Of a DNA stretch of 64,000 nucleotides, positions 23,039-35,050 are shown piece after piece (position 1 is the stretch's first letter; each line of letters starts with the position of its first letter). This DNA is from Patellaria atrata CBS 101060 (lineage: Eukaryota; Ascomycota; Dothideomycetes; Patellariales; Patellariaceae): NCBI GenBank assembly GCA_010093705.1, contig MU006108.1, forward strand, positions 62,001-126,000, written 5' to 3'. The notes under the pieces are model-generated. The model saw only the letters and a program-made list of their open reading frames with translations, did no database searches and was not told the origin of the DNA. The position numbers and the translations under genes were made by a program.

Positions 23039-24715
23039 GGTGAGAGATGGTGGTAGTTTTGGCTTTGTTCATAGAAGAAGTTACGTTTTTGATAATTGGT
23101 AAAAGGGGAAATACTGTAGTCGCGTCCAGGGGGTTCACACCAGGTTCACAAACGGTATGTGCGTCATTCTCAGATACGGGCTAAGTTACGAAATCACGTG
23201 CAGCCTACCTCACAGTACTTTTTGTTCGATAGCTAGGAGAGATATTTCTCCGACTTCCCATATTCGCTCGTTATCGCATTCAAGCTACCTCCGTATATCA
23301 ATCGAGATATCAAATTGTTTAGAATCACGACCGGAGTAATCGGCATCACACCTGCAAGTTGCTCTGTTTCGAAGCATTCTCAAATCTTTATACATATCCG
23401 AGGTTCGCGCCTACAGTATCTGTTTCGGAACGTGAGTACTCCTATAGCACTGGGTTTTGCCTGTGAGACCATATACCCGCACTCCGAGGGACCCCATTGA
23501 CGACATTCTATAGCATGGATGAACCTGTATCCGTGACCGACGCCCCTCGGGAATACAGTCTGACCCTAGTCGAAAGTGAGAAACCAGTTCTTCGGAAACA
23601 AGACTAATGACACAGGATTTGCATAGCGGAGGCTAAGATATAGAGTATGGTTATAGACACTCACCGTAAATATGACCATTGACTCCGGAAACGTGCTGCC
23701 AAAAATAGAAGAGTTTTCAGTTACACAAGAGATATCAGCTGCCTGAAGCAGTGAATGATAAAATGATCTTTCGATAGCGAAAATGATGGCCGGCACAGAT
23801 CTTCATGCAAGGTAGGAGGCCATTGTATGATTCCAAGAGCCTAGGGATATTTTTTCTCTATTAAGATAAGGAAAATCTAAGCCACCAGGCGTACCTGCAC
23901 CTATACAACGCATACGTACTCCGAGGGCAATGGCCAAGTCATCTGGGTGTCAAAATCGATCTCCAGGGCGTATAAGTCTATCACCGATGCATCCTCTGAC
24001 GTATAGATACACGAATACCTTTCTGCCTTGCTCACCTGAATGATGACCTGCATGGTGGAAGCAGTATCGAATTGATTGTACTTGATCTGTGCGTCACATA
24101 TTAAGCAATATGAATATGTGACAATATAACGAGTGTAACTATTTACTTCTTTGTAAAGGTTTTATGTAGCCGATTATTCCCAGGTATATACAAATTCCCA
24201 ACGGGAGAAAGTGTCAAGCATGAAAATGAAGAGTGTCAGCCATGCTGACATACCACCATTCCCTGTGCTCGCAAGCTCAGCTTATTCAACTCAGCCCAAT
24301 AGTAATTTGATTTCATAAGAGTAACATGCGATGGGATTGGACGGTGTTCTGTGAATTCATACTGCGAGTCTCTCATGTCCTACATAAGTTTAGAGTACTG
24401 CTCGCAATTTAAAAGTTTTGATAAATGAGAGCTATCGCCTTTTGAAACGATTATAGCAAGAGCAGGATTCGAGAGAGTTTAGGAGAGCGAGATTGAGATC
24501 TATGCATTCAGATTAGTCCTCTGGTTAGGCTCGCCATATGGTACAAGATTTGCTGGATTCCATAGACTATCTGCAGATAGAACTAGTAAGTTTAACGACG
24601 CAATCCTAGACCCAAGCCGCTTTAGAGGATTACCACTGAAGAACCCGTCAGCGACTCTTCCAAGCGCATCACGAAACTAGTGCACCCAATTAGTCCATAC
24701 ATAGAGAAGTGGAAA
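23039..24715. other. 1.7-kb gene-poor AT-rich segment
   Basis: Upstream of the SET gene and of the gene starting at 24716. Frames of up to 76 codons show no motif. No repeats or transposon parts recognised. Confidence 0.5.
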
Positions 24716-26068
24716 ATGGGTACCGGAACGAACATACACCTTGAAGAATGGCTTGACGAGCATGTGCGGTCTCAATCATACAGTGGTCCAGTTATTCCCC
24801 CTGCGTTTAAAGTATAAACATTCCCCCAAGAGGTTGGCATAGTATTTGTGTTGATCGTCCGTGGTAGGATAATTCACTGGAGCTGGAGAGAGTAACGGGT
24901 TGGAGCAATAGAAAAGATTTCATCTATGGGTCTGACACAAAGTTACCCGATGTATCACCAAATGGTGTTACCACAAGGTCTGTTTCGAGAGCATATGGGG
25001 CTTCCATTCGACCTACTAGCCAAGTGATAAGTACCGACCTTTTGTCTTCTCCAAAGGGCTTCACCAATATCCAGCAGAGCGGTGCACCAGCAACGGCTTC
25101 AAAAGGCAAGCACAGTTCCAGAAATATGACACAGCAGAACCCTAGATGGCAGAAAATAGTGGATGGTATTATATCTGATTGCGCGAAGCCTGGCTTCTGG
25201 CAACTCAAAAGGCTTTCTCTAGGCCTCACAAACAGGGAGATGAACTACTCTGTTATGTGCTCCATACTCGCAACATCGAGCATTATTTATTTGGATAAAG
25301 AACTGAGAGCGAATAGAATCGAGATTCCAGCAAATGAAGGCCCAAGGGGACGTCTTCTGCGCATAGCAGCAGGATATGCTCTGTCCACAGTAGAGTACAA
25401 GCCTAACGCATCACTAACGACGCAATTACAGCAATTCAGAGAACTTGTTTTTGCGAGTTTATGCGTCGTCCTGGAACAACAAACCGTACCAATAGCGAAA
25501 ATAAATGATATTATGCGGCTGTGTATCTCTGCTTCGGGTACAGCAAACTTGTACCGTCTAAGGCGAGGTGCTCTATGGGTAAATCGGGTGATAGCAGGGC
25601 TCATTAAGAAAGGATGGGGACATCATGCCACTGAGCTATTTTTCTTATGTACGTATTCCTATTTCTTGATAACGGAGCCACTCGCGGTATTTGTGACAGA
25701 ACTGACCTATTCATCTGTAGGCGGCCGGTCCGTTTCGCAATATGGACTCCTTTGGGAATCGTCTTCGCGGTCATTCCCATATTTCTCAGCAAGAGTAGAA
25801 CAATCGAGAGAGAGCGCTAATGCACTCTCGGACGAACCTGGCTGGGTGCCTTTATGTATTCCTATGATTATCAAGAGTTTGGTTGGAGACGTGGTATCGT
25901 GAGTATTCAACATCTTATAGAAGTACATCCTCATTATAATGCTCATAATCTGACATATTAAGGGTAAGTCAATCCCACATAAGTCTGGCTTTAGGATACG
26001 ATGAGACGACGTTGGCTCAAATATGTGAAACTGTTGTGCAAAACAACACCTCCTTGATGTACTGCTAA
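24716..26068 (+). CDS. unrecognised protein, four exons
   Basis: Exons 24716-24811, 24868-25648, 25721-25898 and 25963-26068 give 386 residues. The predicted protein starts MGTGTNIHLEEWLDEHVRSQ and ends SLMYC. Exon one ends in frame at GTATAAAC and the next begins after GTGGTAG; all four exons sum to 387 codons, which supports the structure. The middle is a helical, moderately hydrophobic block (GYALSTVEYKPNASLTTQLQ, FRELVFASLCVVLEQ, NDIMRLCISASGTANLYRLR, LWVNRVIAGLIKKGWGHHA). No catalytic motif, zinc finger, signal peptide or clear membrane helix was seen. It ends only 43 bp before the SEC20 stop on the other strand, so the two 3' UTRs probably overlap. Function unknown. Confidence 0.6.
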
Positions 26069-26111
26069 GGTGCGCTGGGTTCATCGTCAAACGAGGTGTA
26101 TACGGTATAAA

Positions 26112-27389
26112 TCACAGTTCATCTTTCTCAGGCGGCGGCTCCTCCCACATCCTCTTCTTCTGATTTCTCGGCGCATCTGACTCCTTTAGTTCGTTTCCAT
26201 CTCCTCGAGCGGGAGTCTTGGATGTTTTTTTATCCTCTCCTGCGACTTGAGAACCTTCACTGTTCTCAGCAATTTGACCTACTTCTCGCGAAAGACTGCC
26301 TTCAGGACTTGGATCTAGGTCTTGCTTAGCTCCAGTCCCGCCAGCTCTGGTACGTACAGTTGCCGGTTTATCAGCCATATTATATGAAGGAGGACCTTTT
26401 TCCGCGCTCGGTTTAATGATTAGACTGCTTCCGGTGGATGTTAATGTATGATTGACGGTAACCGAACTGCCGACCAGTCCAACACTACTCAATGTCCAAG
26501 ATAACAACCTATAACAGGACTTTAACGGGAGCCAAACAAGCCACCAAAGAGGACCATAGAAGAATCGTCGATATACCAACCAGATAATGGTACACAGTAG
26601 TATGTAAAAGGCGGTTTCGAGGTACCACGTGTCGCTTTTCTGACTACGTAGAAGAACGCCTAAAAGGTTCCTTGAAGAGGAAAGCAGATCGCCTAGACTC
26701 GTATACTGTTCAGATAGTTGGGCGAGAGCGGCTGTACTCTGGTCTAACGTTTCTTGAGCGAACTGGGAGCGAGAAAGCTCCGATTGCATAAGCTGATGGG
26801 TACGTCTTAAAGCAGCAGTGACGTCGCTCGAAGCCTGAACTTCTAGCTCTTCTTTTGTTAACTGTTGATTACCACGACGGCGGGATGGTGTGTTCTCGTT
26901 GTTGCCTTCCTGTATATTAGTGAAAAGAAGACTCCGCTCTTTTGCCTTAGCTGCTTCCGCGTTACGTTTTGCTGTCAATTGCGCAGACCTGAACTGGGCA
27001 CGGGAACTATATATCCGAAGTTAGACACCTTAAACTGATGAGAAGAATCAGGAGCCGCTTGCATACTGTCGCAAATCCTCGCCTAATTTTGCAAGTTGTA
27101 CCGCGATCCTAGACCGTTCTCTGTCTTTCTCACTTCCCTTTCTTCTATCCGCGATACTGGACGCTAGGTCGTTAAATTCTTGCCGTAGGATCTCTAGTTC
27201 TTCTTCTTGTTGCTTGAGGTTATCGTGGATCTCTGCACTTAATTCCACCCTGACATCATTGGTATCGTCGTCGAGAGGTGTAGAGCCCGGTTGAAAATTG
27301 AGCTTCGAAAGACGGTGTATTAGCAGAACTACAGATTTATTCGAATCGGTAAGGTGGGCGATTCGGGCATTGAGTGACTGGGTTGTCAT
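26112..27389 (-). CDS. SEC20: ER SNARE Sec20 with C-terminal KDEL
   Basis: Two exons (27389-27067, 27006-26112; 60-nt intron) give 405 residues. Sec20 (BNIP1) is an ER Qb-SNARE that captures COPI vesicles returning from the Golgi and works with Tip20 and Ufe1. N-terminal coiled coil: LKQQEEELEILRQEFNDLAS. The Sec20 domain follows, EDLRHSRAQFRSAQLTAKRN, SSDVTAALRRTHQLMQSELS and AQETLDQSTAALAQLSEQY, ending in SSRNLLGVLLRSQKSDTWYL (SNARE region). One transmembrane segment, ETAFYILLCTIIWLVYRRFF, then WLVWLPLK. The ~150-residue luminal tail is charged and ends EKDEL, an ER-retrieval signal equivalent to the HDEL of yeast Sec20. That ending strongly supports the identity. Confidence 0.93.
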
Positions 27390-27812
27390 TGTTCTTTCAA
27401 AGGGAGCTCTCCACGTAGGCTGGTTTCCTTTTCAGATGCAAGATGGGGGTCCAAGAAGCCGGAAAAATAAAATCCCATAGAACTACTGAAATAGCGTAAG
27501 TGGTCAGTGTGGACAGACCTAGACACTGGCGCCGGGAGCAGGACGACAATGAGAGAAGATGTAAAAGTACACCAGTAATTGTTAGCCAATGCAGGATCGC
27601 GCCTTTGAGTCTGTGGTATAGATTATTTGAAGGTAGGTCATTTAGGTTTCCGTTGATATTCTAACGCATCACTGACAATGCGGTAGTTTATAATACCTTC
27701 GTACCGTCTCTGCTCCGAAGATCGAACACTCTGAGATCTCCCCATTTCCCCTTTCCTCCACGATCGGAGCATATATACAATTGGAAAATAGTGAGATTCA
27801 AGGACCATTGAA
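27390..27812. promoter_or_regulatory. divergent region between SEC20 and mL53 genes
   Basis: 423 bp between two start codons facing away from each other; both promoters must lie here. No specific element recognised. Confidence 0.4.
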
Positions 27813-28192
27813 ATGATAACGCGCTTTCTCACCGATGTAACCGTCCGCTTTAACCCTTTCACGGCGCCCGCAAAGACAGCACGGACATTTCTTGCACATC
27901 TTCCACCAAATGCGCGCTCCAATATGAAAATCAACACAGCGCTTTTACCGCGCACTGCAACAGGTCCAACGAAATTATTTCTTAAATTCAGTATGTGGAC
28001 AAGTTGGAGCTACAAACCAATGATATAGCAACATGCTCACTTAGTTGTATATCTGCTAATACAGGAGTTTGCACAGAAGACGGCAAGGAAATGGATCTTG
28101 ATCTTGATAAATTGAAGATCAAAGACGTTATGGTGGAAGTGGACAGGCATGCAAGATTACTATCAAGGCAGGAAGAGCTGTCGGGTAGCTGA
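27813..28192 (+). CDS. MRPL44: mitochondrial large-subunit ribosomal protein mL53 (yeast Mrpl44)
   Basis: Two exons (27813-27990 and 28077-28192) give 97 residues, the usual size. Starts MITRFLTDVTVRFNPFTAPA, matching the MITK..TKV.VRFNPF start of the family, then ARTFLAHLPPNARSNMKINT and LPRTATGPTKLFLKFKDGKE, ending in VEVDRHARLLSRQEELSGS. The frame-restoring acceptor is GCACAG before AAGACGG; the earlier acceptor ATACAG would lose the conserved F-K-DGKE join. A structural component of the mitoribosome; nuclear-encoded and imported. Convergent with inorganic pyrophosphatase, 183 bp apart. Confidence 0.92.
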
Positions 28193-28375
28193 TTCGATTG
28201 GCGACTAGTGAAGCATTCTTCGGAGTCTTTGTAGCATTTAGGCAGGGTTATTCGGAACTCGAATTGAAAGATTCTCATCAATCAACTATAATCCCTTGTT
28301 CAGATTTTGTTACTACTTTTGGGTACTTTAAGATGTCAATCAACCACACCGTTTCCTCGCGCAAACGCTGGAGGT

Positions 28376-29839
28376 CTATGCTGACGGTGCTCCAGAGATA
28401 AAGAACCATTTATCAATGCTGGAATCGATGGGCGCAGGAGGGAGATTCTCGCCCCTTGGAATGTTAAGGCTGTTGGGGTCGACCCGATCGGGGGAATGAG
28501 GGACTTGGACATTCGTGCTATAATAACGAATCAGCTAGCTACCCTATTAGATTGGGTGAGAAAATGGTTCTTACAGTGAGATTTGGCCTTTCTGCGACTT
28601 CCCGGTGATTAACTTCTCCCAAGCTTCGGCACATTCGCGAATAATGTCCGTTGCGTACCTGTCATAGTCAGTTATTGGTTCGCGGAATAGAAATGCTCAA
28701 TTTACACACTTCTTGTTCTTGCACTCTCCGGAGAATGCGAATTGGTTCTCTGGCTTGCCGTCGGGAATCTTATAGATACGGAACCATTCGTTCGTAGCCC
28801 GAAGTAAGCCTGGCAAGTGTCGTTCGACATCCTCAATATCGTTCAGCTTGGGTGCTAAGGGGTCGTTGATGTCGATGACGATGATCTTCCAATCCGTCTC
28901 TTCTTCGTCCAACAATGCCATGACCCCCAAAACCTTGACTTGTTTAACTTCACCCGGTTTGCCCACAATTTCACCAATCTCGCATACGTCAAGCGGGTCG
29001 TTATCTCCTTTTGCCTTGGTTTCCGGATGGACAACATTGGGGTCCTCCCAAGTCTACAAGTTATTTAGTAATGACATCCATATTTTCTTTTTTATCTGAT
29101 GACGCACCTGGGGGAACGCTCCGTAGTTCCAAAGGTAACCCTTATGGGGAAAGCAGTTCCGCACGTATCGAAGTTTGCCCTTCTTAATATCTTGCTTGAT
29201 AGGGTTAAGGGTCTCTTCTTTGGAGATCTACCGGGTAGGGACCACATTAGCGGGTAGGCTCAACTTCGTAAATGGCGATACATGTTATGGGAGGTTGTAA
29301 GGGCAGGGTAAGCATACCTCCATCTTAGCATTGGTCCACCGGGGCACCTCAACGATCATGTTGAAGACTGTCTGCTGCTCGTTGGCATACAGAGGAATGT
29401 CGTGAAAGGGTGAGAGGGGAACGCCATCTTTTTCGATGAAGATGCGGTGCTCCAAAGTGTTAGGGGCGCCAATTTTCCTCGCGGTGTAGGTGGAGGGGGC
29501 TTTTGAGTGGTAACCTTTTTCAGAGATGGGAAGAGAAGCCATTGCAGCAGTGGTGTGTCGTGAAGGTGAAAAGGATGAAGAATTGAGAAGATGTCCAGCG
29601 ACCTGGCTTGCTCTTGATTGAATTTTATCGACCTTGGCAGAATTGGTGGTGGTGGTGGTGGGGTAATGGCGATATGGATTTGACGTGGCCAGTGTAGCAA
29701 ACGTCACGGCAGGAAGTCCGCATGAGACTGCCTGCACTCGAGCTTGTATTATGGGACTACTGGAACTAGTGAATGATGTGCTCTTTATCCGCGGGGTCAA
29801 GAGAATTCTCTGAGGACATGACAACCGAAATACGACCAT
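28376..29839 (-). CDS. IPP1: inorganic pyrophosphatase, possible cytosolic and mitochondrial forms
   Basis: Hydrolyses pyrophosphate to phosphate, pulling biosynthetic reactions forward. Exons run 29839 (or 29542)-29318, 29227-29108, 29053-28710, 28658-28575 and 28517-28376. From [19 protein letters not shown] at 29542 the product is 304 residues, the usual length. Family motifs: [69 protein letters not shown] (the DxDPxD metal site), [40 protein letters not shown], and the C-terminal [16 protein letters not shown]. The last exon follows a GTAAG donor that overlaps an apparent TAA stop, so it is easily missed. An in-frame upstream ATG at 29839 adds 99 Arg/Ser/Thr-rich residues resembling a mitochondrial presequence. 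Confidence 0.95.
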
Positions 29840-30290
29840 GCAGGCTCATTAAAAGTAGAAGTTGATAAAAAACTCGGGTGTTTATGTACGGATGGAAGAG
29901 ATGGTAATGCAATTGATACCTTGAGCTATCCCGTCTCCACTTGGTTTGACGTTTATTGTACAATACAGTACACCTCAGTATTATGGATTGTTCTCAGCCC
30001 GAGGACCAACGGAAGAAAAACAAGGGGAAACATGCACGCTGAGGTCAAAATAACCTGGAAACTTTCCATTTTGGTGCACACGCTAATGAGATCTACCTTA
30101 CTGACTAGCACCAGAATGGAAAAGCATACAGTTCACTACCTTACCTTATGGTGACCAGTGAAGTATCCATCCCTACTGTCTGAATATATATTGAGCCATC
30201 GTTTGAGAGAAAATACGGGACGTCACTATAACAACGAGGGGTTTCGGATTGTGCACAAAATAAAAAGAAGCTATCCTATATGCTCAGAGC
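29840..30290. other. intergenic, IPP1 promoter side
   Basis: Between IPP1 (leftward) and the 3' end of the next leftward gene. It contains TACAATACAGTACAC at about 29958-29972, related to the motif clustered at 62-64 kb. Confidence 0.45.
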
Positions 30291-32430
30291 TCAATATAAT
30301 CTATTCGGGCGCCAAAAGTTCTGAAACCTTTCATCGAGAAACAGCCCTTCTCTCGTCATCAGGGGTTCTTCTGGAATTGTTCGCTCTTCAAATATGGCTG
30401 ACTCCGTTACCTCGCATTCATCGTCCTGACACGGAAGTAGCACGCTGACTCCCTCTTCCAGCCCTTCCGCTCCGATATCAATAGCATCAATCTCGCCCCC
30501 ACCCTCAGCGCCCAGAAACTCGTATTGTCCTTCGTTAAACCCCAGGTCAAACTCGCCGTAGTCTATATGCGTGTTATTATCATGTGGAATAGCGAATATA
30601 AACGTGTCGTCTCCGACGTAGTCATTCACTGCACCGAGATTCTCATCATAAGGTTCATCAAACTGGTCGTAAATTCGTGGATACCTGATATGGGAATGCT
30701 GAATGTCATCATCAGCTAGATTCTGGGGTTGGTAGTTTGCCGCGTATGTGTCTTGAGCGTCGACATCATTCCCTGGCACATCAAAAGCTGCATCACACCG
30801 TTTAAGCAGCTGGCCGAGTGAGGAGGATGTAGCAGGGTCTACCCTGTCACGAGTTTTATCTGGTTGACCTCGTTTCACATCGGGAGAGCAACGTCGTTCA
30901 GGGGTTTCCTTGCGTATCTTGTTAGAATTAGTCTCAGAGCTTTGAGTTCTTACATCCGGAGGTTGATGTGACAATCGCCCTCCATCATTCTTTGAATAGA
31001 TAGGCGTTTCTACGGCGGAATAGCGATGATGTTCGGCGACCAGCATTTCTTTCAAATCTTGTCCGCTCCTGATCGGTTCTCTATTCCTTTGGAGGTGATT
31101 CAACCGTATCGTTGCACCCCTTTCCATAACATGAGATTGACTACCATGTCGGCTGGGCAAGGTCTCGTCAGATGGCCGAAACGATCCCGAGTCTGTAGGT
31201 GCTGAGGATGGGCCCCGATTATGAACAACCCGCCCCTGGTTAATATGAATTTGAAGCGGACTGTTCTCATCTAGCTGACCGACATGTATAGCAGAGAAAT
31301 CCCGTGGGAATACCTTATGTCCTTTAGATTGAGGGTTGGATTCAGACCAGGTGAAAGGGGTCTCCCCCGTCGAACTTTTTCTTGAATCGTACTGTTCAAC
31401 GACGGAACTTTCCCGTGCTTCCACAGTTGGAATAACTGTATGTACCGATTCCCTACCTAATGACGATCTGTACGTTCGTATTTTATGATCTCTTTTCGAG
31501 TCTCCCAGCGGATGCTTTGTGGGTAGTTTTTGCACGTTACCGGCGTTCTCAGCCCGTGAGACTTTCTTGGTAGCGAAGTACCCAGATATTTCGTAGTTAT
31601 TTGATCTTTTTCGATCTCTGTTCCTATCTTTCTTTCCGCTTGCTCTACTCATCTCCGTCGGGTTGAGCTCATGGCCGGCTTGTCTGGGCTTTTGAAGGAA
31701 CCTCATCTCGGAAAAAGTAAGGTCAGGTACTGTAAGTACGAACCTTAGCTTTCGTTGCTCACGGCGGATTCATTTCAAAGGAGGATACTTACAGCCGCGA
31801 CCCTTATGCGGAGAGGATGCGCGACCTCTCCCGAACATTCCCACTGGCGCGCATTGTTTTAACTAAAAGGTTTCCGATCAGCGTACGCTTCAAGAACACA
31901 GTCCGCTTGGAGCGTACGGTTAGACGTTCACTGGCTACATTCTTTGCGCGAAAAGCTTGAACAAGTCCAGTTCCTTGCCTGTCCTCTTTTCTTTTTCGTG
32001 TCTTTCGTTTGGATTTTCTCCTCTTGCCGTTTCCACCGTCATTAACAGGTTTCGCTCGAGACTTCTCTTTCACTTCGTAGAGATCAGGTCGGGTCTTATG
32101 ACGAGGCTTCCGCTGGTACTTGTTTGACGGAGTGGAACTCTCTGAAGCGCTGCTTCCGGGATCGAGAAGGGCATCGGATGAGGTCTTTAATAGTTTTTCC
32201 TCTGCATCAGAATCTATATCTCCCCTGAGGGAACGTTTACACGCAGGCTGTGCTTGGAGCAAAGAGCTGTCTGTATGTGAACGTTTCCGCTTGCTACGTC
32301 CAGTGGGTGGTAGGTCTGCTGCAGCACCTCGTCCAGCTAAGAAAGGATGAAGACCGAGTTCGTGAAGAGTTTCGGCTTCTTCATCTATCTTAGTTTGCTC
32401 AATCCATTTTTGAATGCGGATTTTGTCCAT
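30291..32430 (-). CDS. large basic, mostly disordered protein, function unknown
   Basis: Three exons (32430-31918, 31862-31793, 31729-30291) give 673 residues. Starts MDKIRIQKWIEQTKIDEEAE; residues 30-170 are Lys/Arg/Ser-rich with nuclear-signal-like runs (GKRRKSKRKTRKRKEDR). A short motif spans both introns: LTLKQCAPVGMFGRGRASSP directly followed by HKGRGLPDLTFSEMRFLQK. I believe this block recurs in uncharacterised Pezizomycotina proteins. The rest is polar (YEISGYFATKK), becoming acidic towards the C-terminus (GEFDLGFNEGQYEFLGAEGG), which ends RFQNFWRPNRLY. The tiny 70-nt middle exon encodes nearly all of the motif, so joined exons matter here. The composition suggests a nuclear scaffold or regulator, but nothing enzymatic is visible. 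Confidence 0.75.
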
Positions 32431-34065
32431 CGGTCAATGCTCAACGATAATGCAGAGGTCCACCGTCTGATCTAAGGTAAGGACGGGATTGAGAGGTCAT
32501 GATAGGCAGGAAGGCGACAGAAGGTGTGACTTCCTCTTCTAGCAATCAGTTTGAGTCCCCTCATTCCGTTCTATCTTGCCGACGTAAGGTACTTTGTGAG
32601 GCACCTAACAACCACATCTCCTCCGTTGGCACTTTTATTTCCCCCCTTTTTACTGAAAAGAACCAACATAAAGTAACCATACGGAATTCAATTCCGTTGG
32701 ACGTAGCACCGTTCCATACTGGAGGTCCATCGAAAGACGATAGCAGGCGCCACAGAATACCTACAGCCCAAACCTCCCAGGGAGCACAAGAGCTGGGTCA
32801 AAATATAATGGGAGCGATTGCCAGAGGGCAGAAGCGGATGTTTCTTCCGGGATGAGTGTTAATAAGGTACAGTCACCGATGGATGGATGAGTAATTACGG
32901 CGACGGATGCGACTGGAAGTATTTTGCAGCTTTTGTTCTAATCCATGCTACGGAGAGGATTCATCAGTCTCGCCGCACTTCGCAAAAACTTGATTTGAGA
33001 GCGAATTGAGCGCATGAGGATGAAAGCTCAGCTCCTTCAGCCGTACTGTCGACAGGCCAATCTCCAAGCGCCAACGCTCCGTGATATATCTAGCATTCCA
33101 GCAGCTTAGGTTACAAGCGTGCACAAGCTGAAGACCTTTGGTGGTTGAACCAAGTCGTCGTTGACGAAAGCGGTAGGGCCTACGTCCCAGGTGAGGGAAG
33201 CCGGGGCTTCCCCTTAGAACTAGAACTAACGGGCATGGGGGGGACTCTCGCATTCGCAGAGACCTTGATCCGAACGCACACCAACTCCTTGTCCTTTCTC
33301 CTCCACAAAGCGAAGTTGATAAACCTCCTCTTAACCTCACGCAATCGGTACGTCTCTGTTGGGCTTCCCCTAATACCCTTGCTCTGTTCTCCACCTCTTC
33401 TCCCAGTTTCTTACTGTTATTATGGCCGCGAACGATGATGATAGCCGCATGTATCCGTCCAAGTCGGTAACCCAGTACCAACGCTACAGAGGGATCGATC
33501 GCACTTCAAAGTCTTGAGAGCTGCAGCCGCCGCAAGGGGCCGTCAGGTTTCTTCGGAAGTACAAGAGGGACCCTGCTTCAGAAAGTGTTACCGTATTGTG
33601 CTAGATGGCGCAAGGATGGATGGTCATGTCGAGCACTTAGGACTCGCTTTGCCCAGCTGCGAGTGTATACTGGCAAGTGTGGCATTACTGCAGCAGGTTG
33701 GGCTGGCCTCTTCTTGGGCTTGCATTCTGCTGCACCATATCAGGTCTAGACGAGTTCGAGGGTCAACTCTTTTCTGCAGACTCTGTTGCTTCAACCCCGG
33801 CTGTATCCTACCATTGGCTTCAACAGCTGGGCCTTATAAGGATTGGCCGCATGATCCAGATAGCACGGGATGGCTGTCAATATGCCTCTTCGCACCACTC
33901 GCGACGAGCAACACCAGAATCAACTTACCACATCCACCAACCAGAAAATTTCCTGGCAAAAGTACAGTTTGGACCGATGGACGGAGTTGGACCCAGATAC
34001 ATTGCATTAAACTAGCATAACAAGCATAACAGTGGTGTGAGATAATAGTCAACAGTGAGAGCATG
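32431..34065. other. intergenic, promoter of the 673-aa gene and further upstream DNA
   Basis: 1.6 kb. Plus frames at 32499-32855 and 33514-34020 and a minus frame at 32948-33481 are open for 118-177 codons but have low-complexity, Cys/Arg-rich composition, overlap one another, and lack motifs. I take them as chance frames. Confidence 0.45.
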
Positions 34066-35050
34066 TCGTTAAGATTGAAGACATCATCAGTATCATCGGT
34101 TTCGTTCGAGCTACAGTACAGTACCAAACGGAGTACAAAGTAACTCCAAACTGTTTGTACTGTACAGTGCCTTCCACTCGATCAATCCACGCTTTCTTGA
34201 GAAGTCATCAGAGTTCATCCATCCTACCTTAAGCTACCTTATTAGAACGTTGAGCCGCGCACTCTTTCTGTCGCATCTAGGCGTCGGGTGCTTGCATCAT
34301 CAAGCGCACTCATCCATCACTCTTTTCATTCTTCCTCTTCCTTTCTGTTTGCCCCAAAACGTTTGTTGCTGTGTGACTGGACGATCAGTTTGCCCGGCCC
34401 ATCTTTCATCTATCCTCCAAGCCTTTACTCATCTCCTCCACTACATAATACCCAGCTGGTATTAGATCTTTCGAAGCCCGAACTTCGTTCCTGATCATAA
34501 TTTTATTGGTGACAAGCAAAAAAAGAGGTCAGCTTTTTCCAACTCGTTAGCGCGTACGGTACTGTGCAATACTAGAGGGCTCTACCTTTTATTTTTCTTT
34601 TGCCCCGCGATTGTGAGGTCCAGGTAGTTCTTCATCACCCCCCCCTCTTTACCCACTTCCTCCACCCAACTTGCAACTTCATCCACGATCTGCAGAATCA
34701 ACACCCTCCTTCGTCTACCTCGCAATTCTCCAGCTCGCTCTGGACTTTTGCTCCAAGCCAGATATTGACCCTTTACCAACGCCAGCGCATAAAGATTGTC
34801 AGTCATTTCTTGATAACAACGCTAAACTCCGTCGATCATCCTCACTCACTGTTAACTGCTGCCTTACTACCCAACTTTCCTCACAAAACATCCTTGCATC
34901 ATTCTGCGCTCTGTTTCTACCCATTACTTTTCTACAGCAGCAAGATCTTTGTATTGGAGCTCCACACGCGTCCCCTAATAATCGTCCATACTAACACTTC
35001 ACTATAGCCATCTCTGCGCTTCAGGATACGGTCCGCGAAAACAAACAACA
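34066..35050 (+). promoter_or_regulatory. 985-nt ATG-free leader of the glycine-rich RNA-binding protein gene
   Basis: I checked every line and found no ATG on the plus strand from 34066 to the start codon at 35051. C/T-rich with poly-pyrimidine runs. It includes the motif TACTGTACAGT near 34158-34168 and TACAGTACAGTAC at 34112-34124. Probably promoter followed by a long 5' UTR, perhaps with an intron. Confidence 0.55.

Noticed and set aside
28518-28575. Pyrophosphatase stop codon TAA directly after QISL
   Set aside because: The TAA overlaps a GTAAG donor; the next exon restores the conserved ending [13 protein letters not shown].
32948-34020. Two overlapping open frames of 168-177 codons on opposite strands
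   Set aside because: Low-complexity, Cys/Arg-rich translations without motifs, overlapping promoter sequence; no splice structure found.
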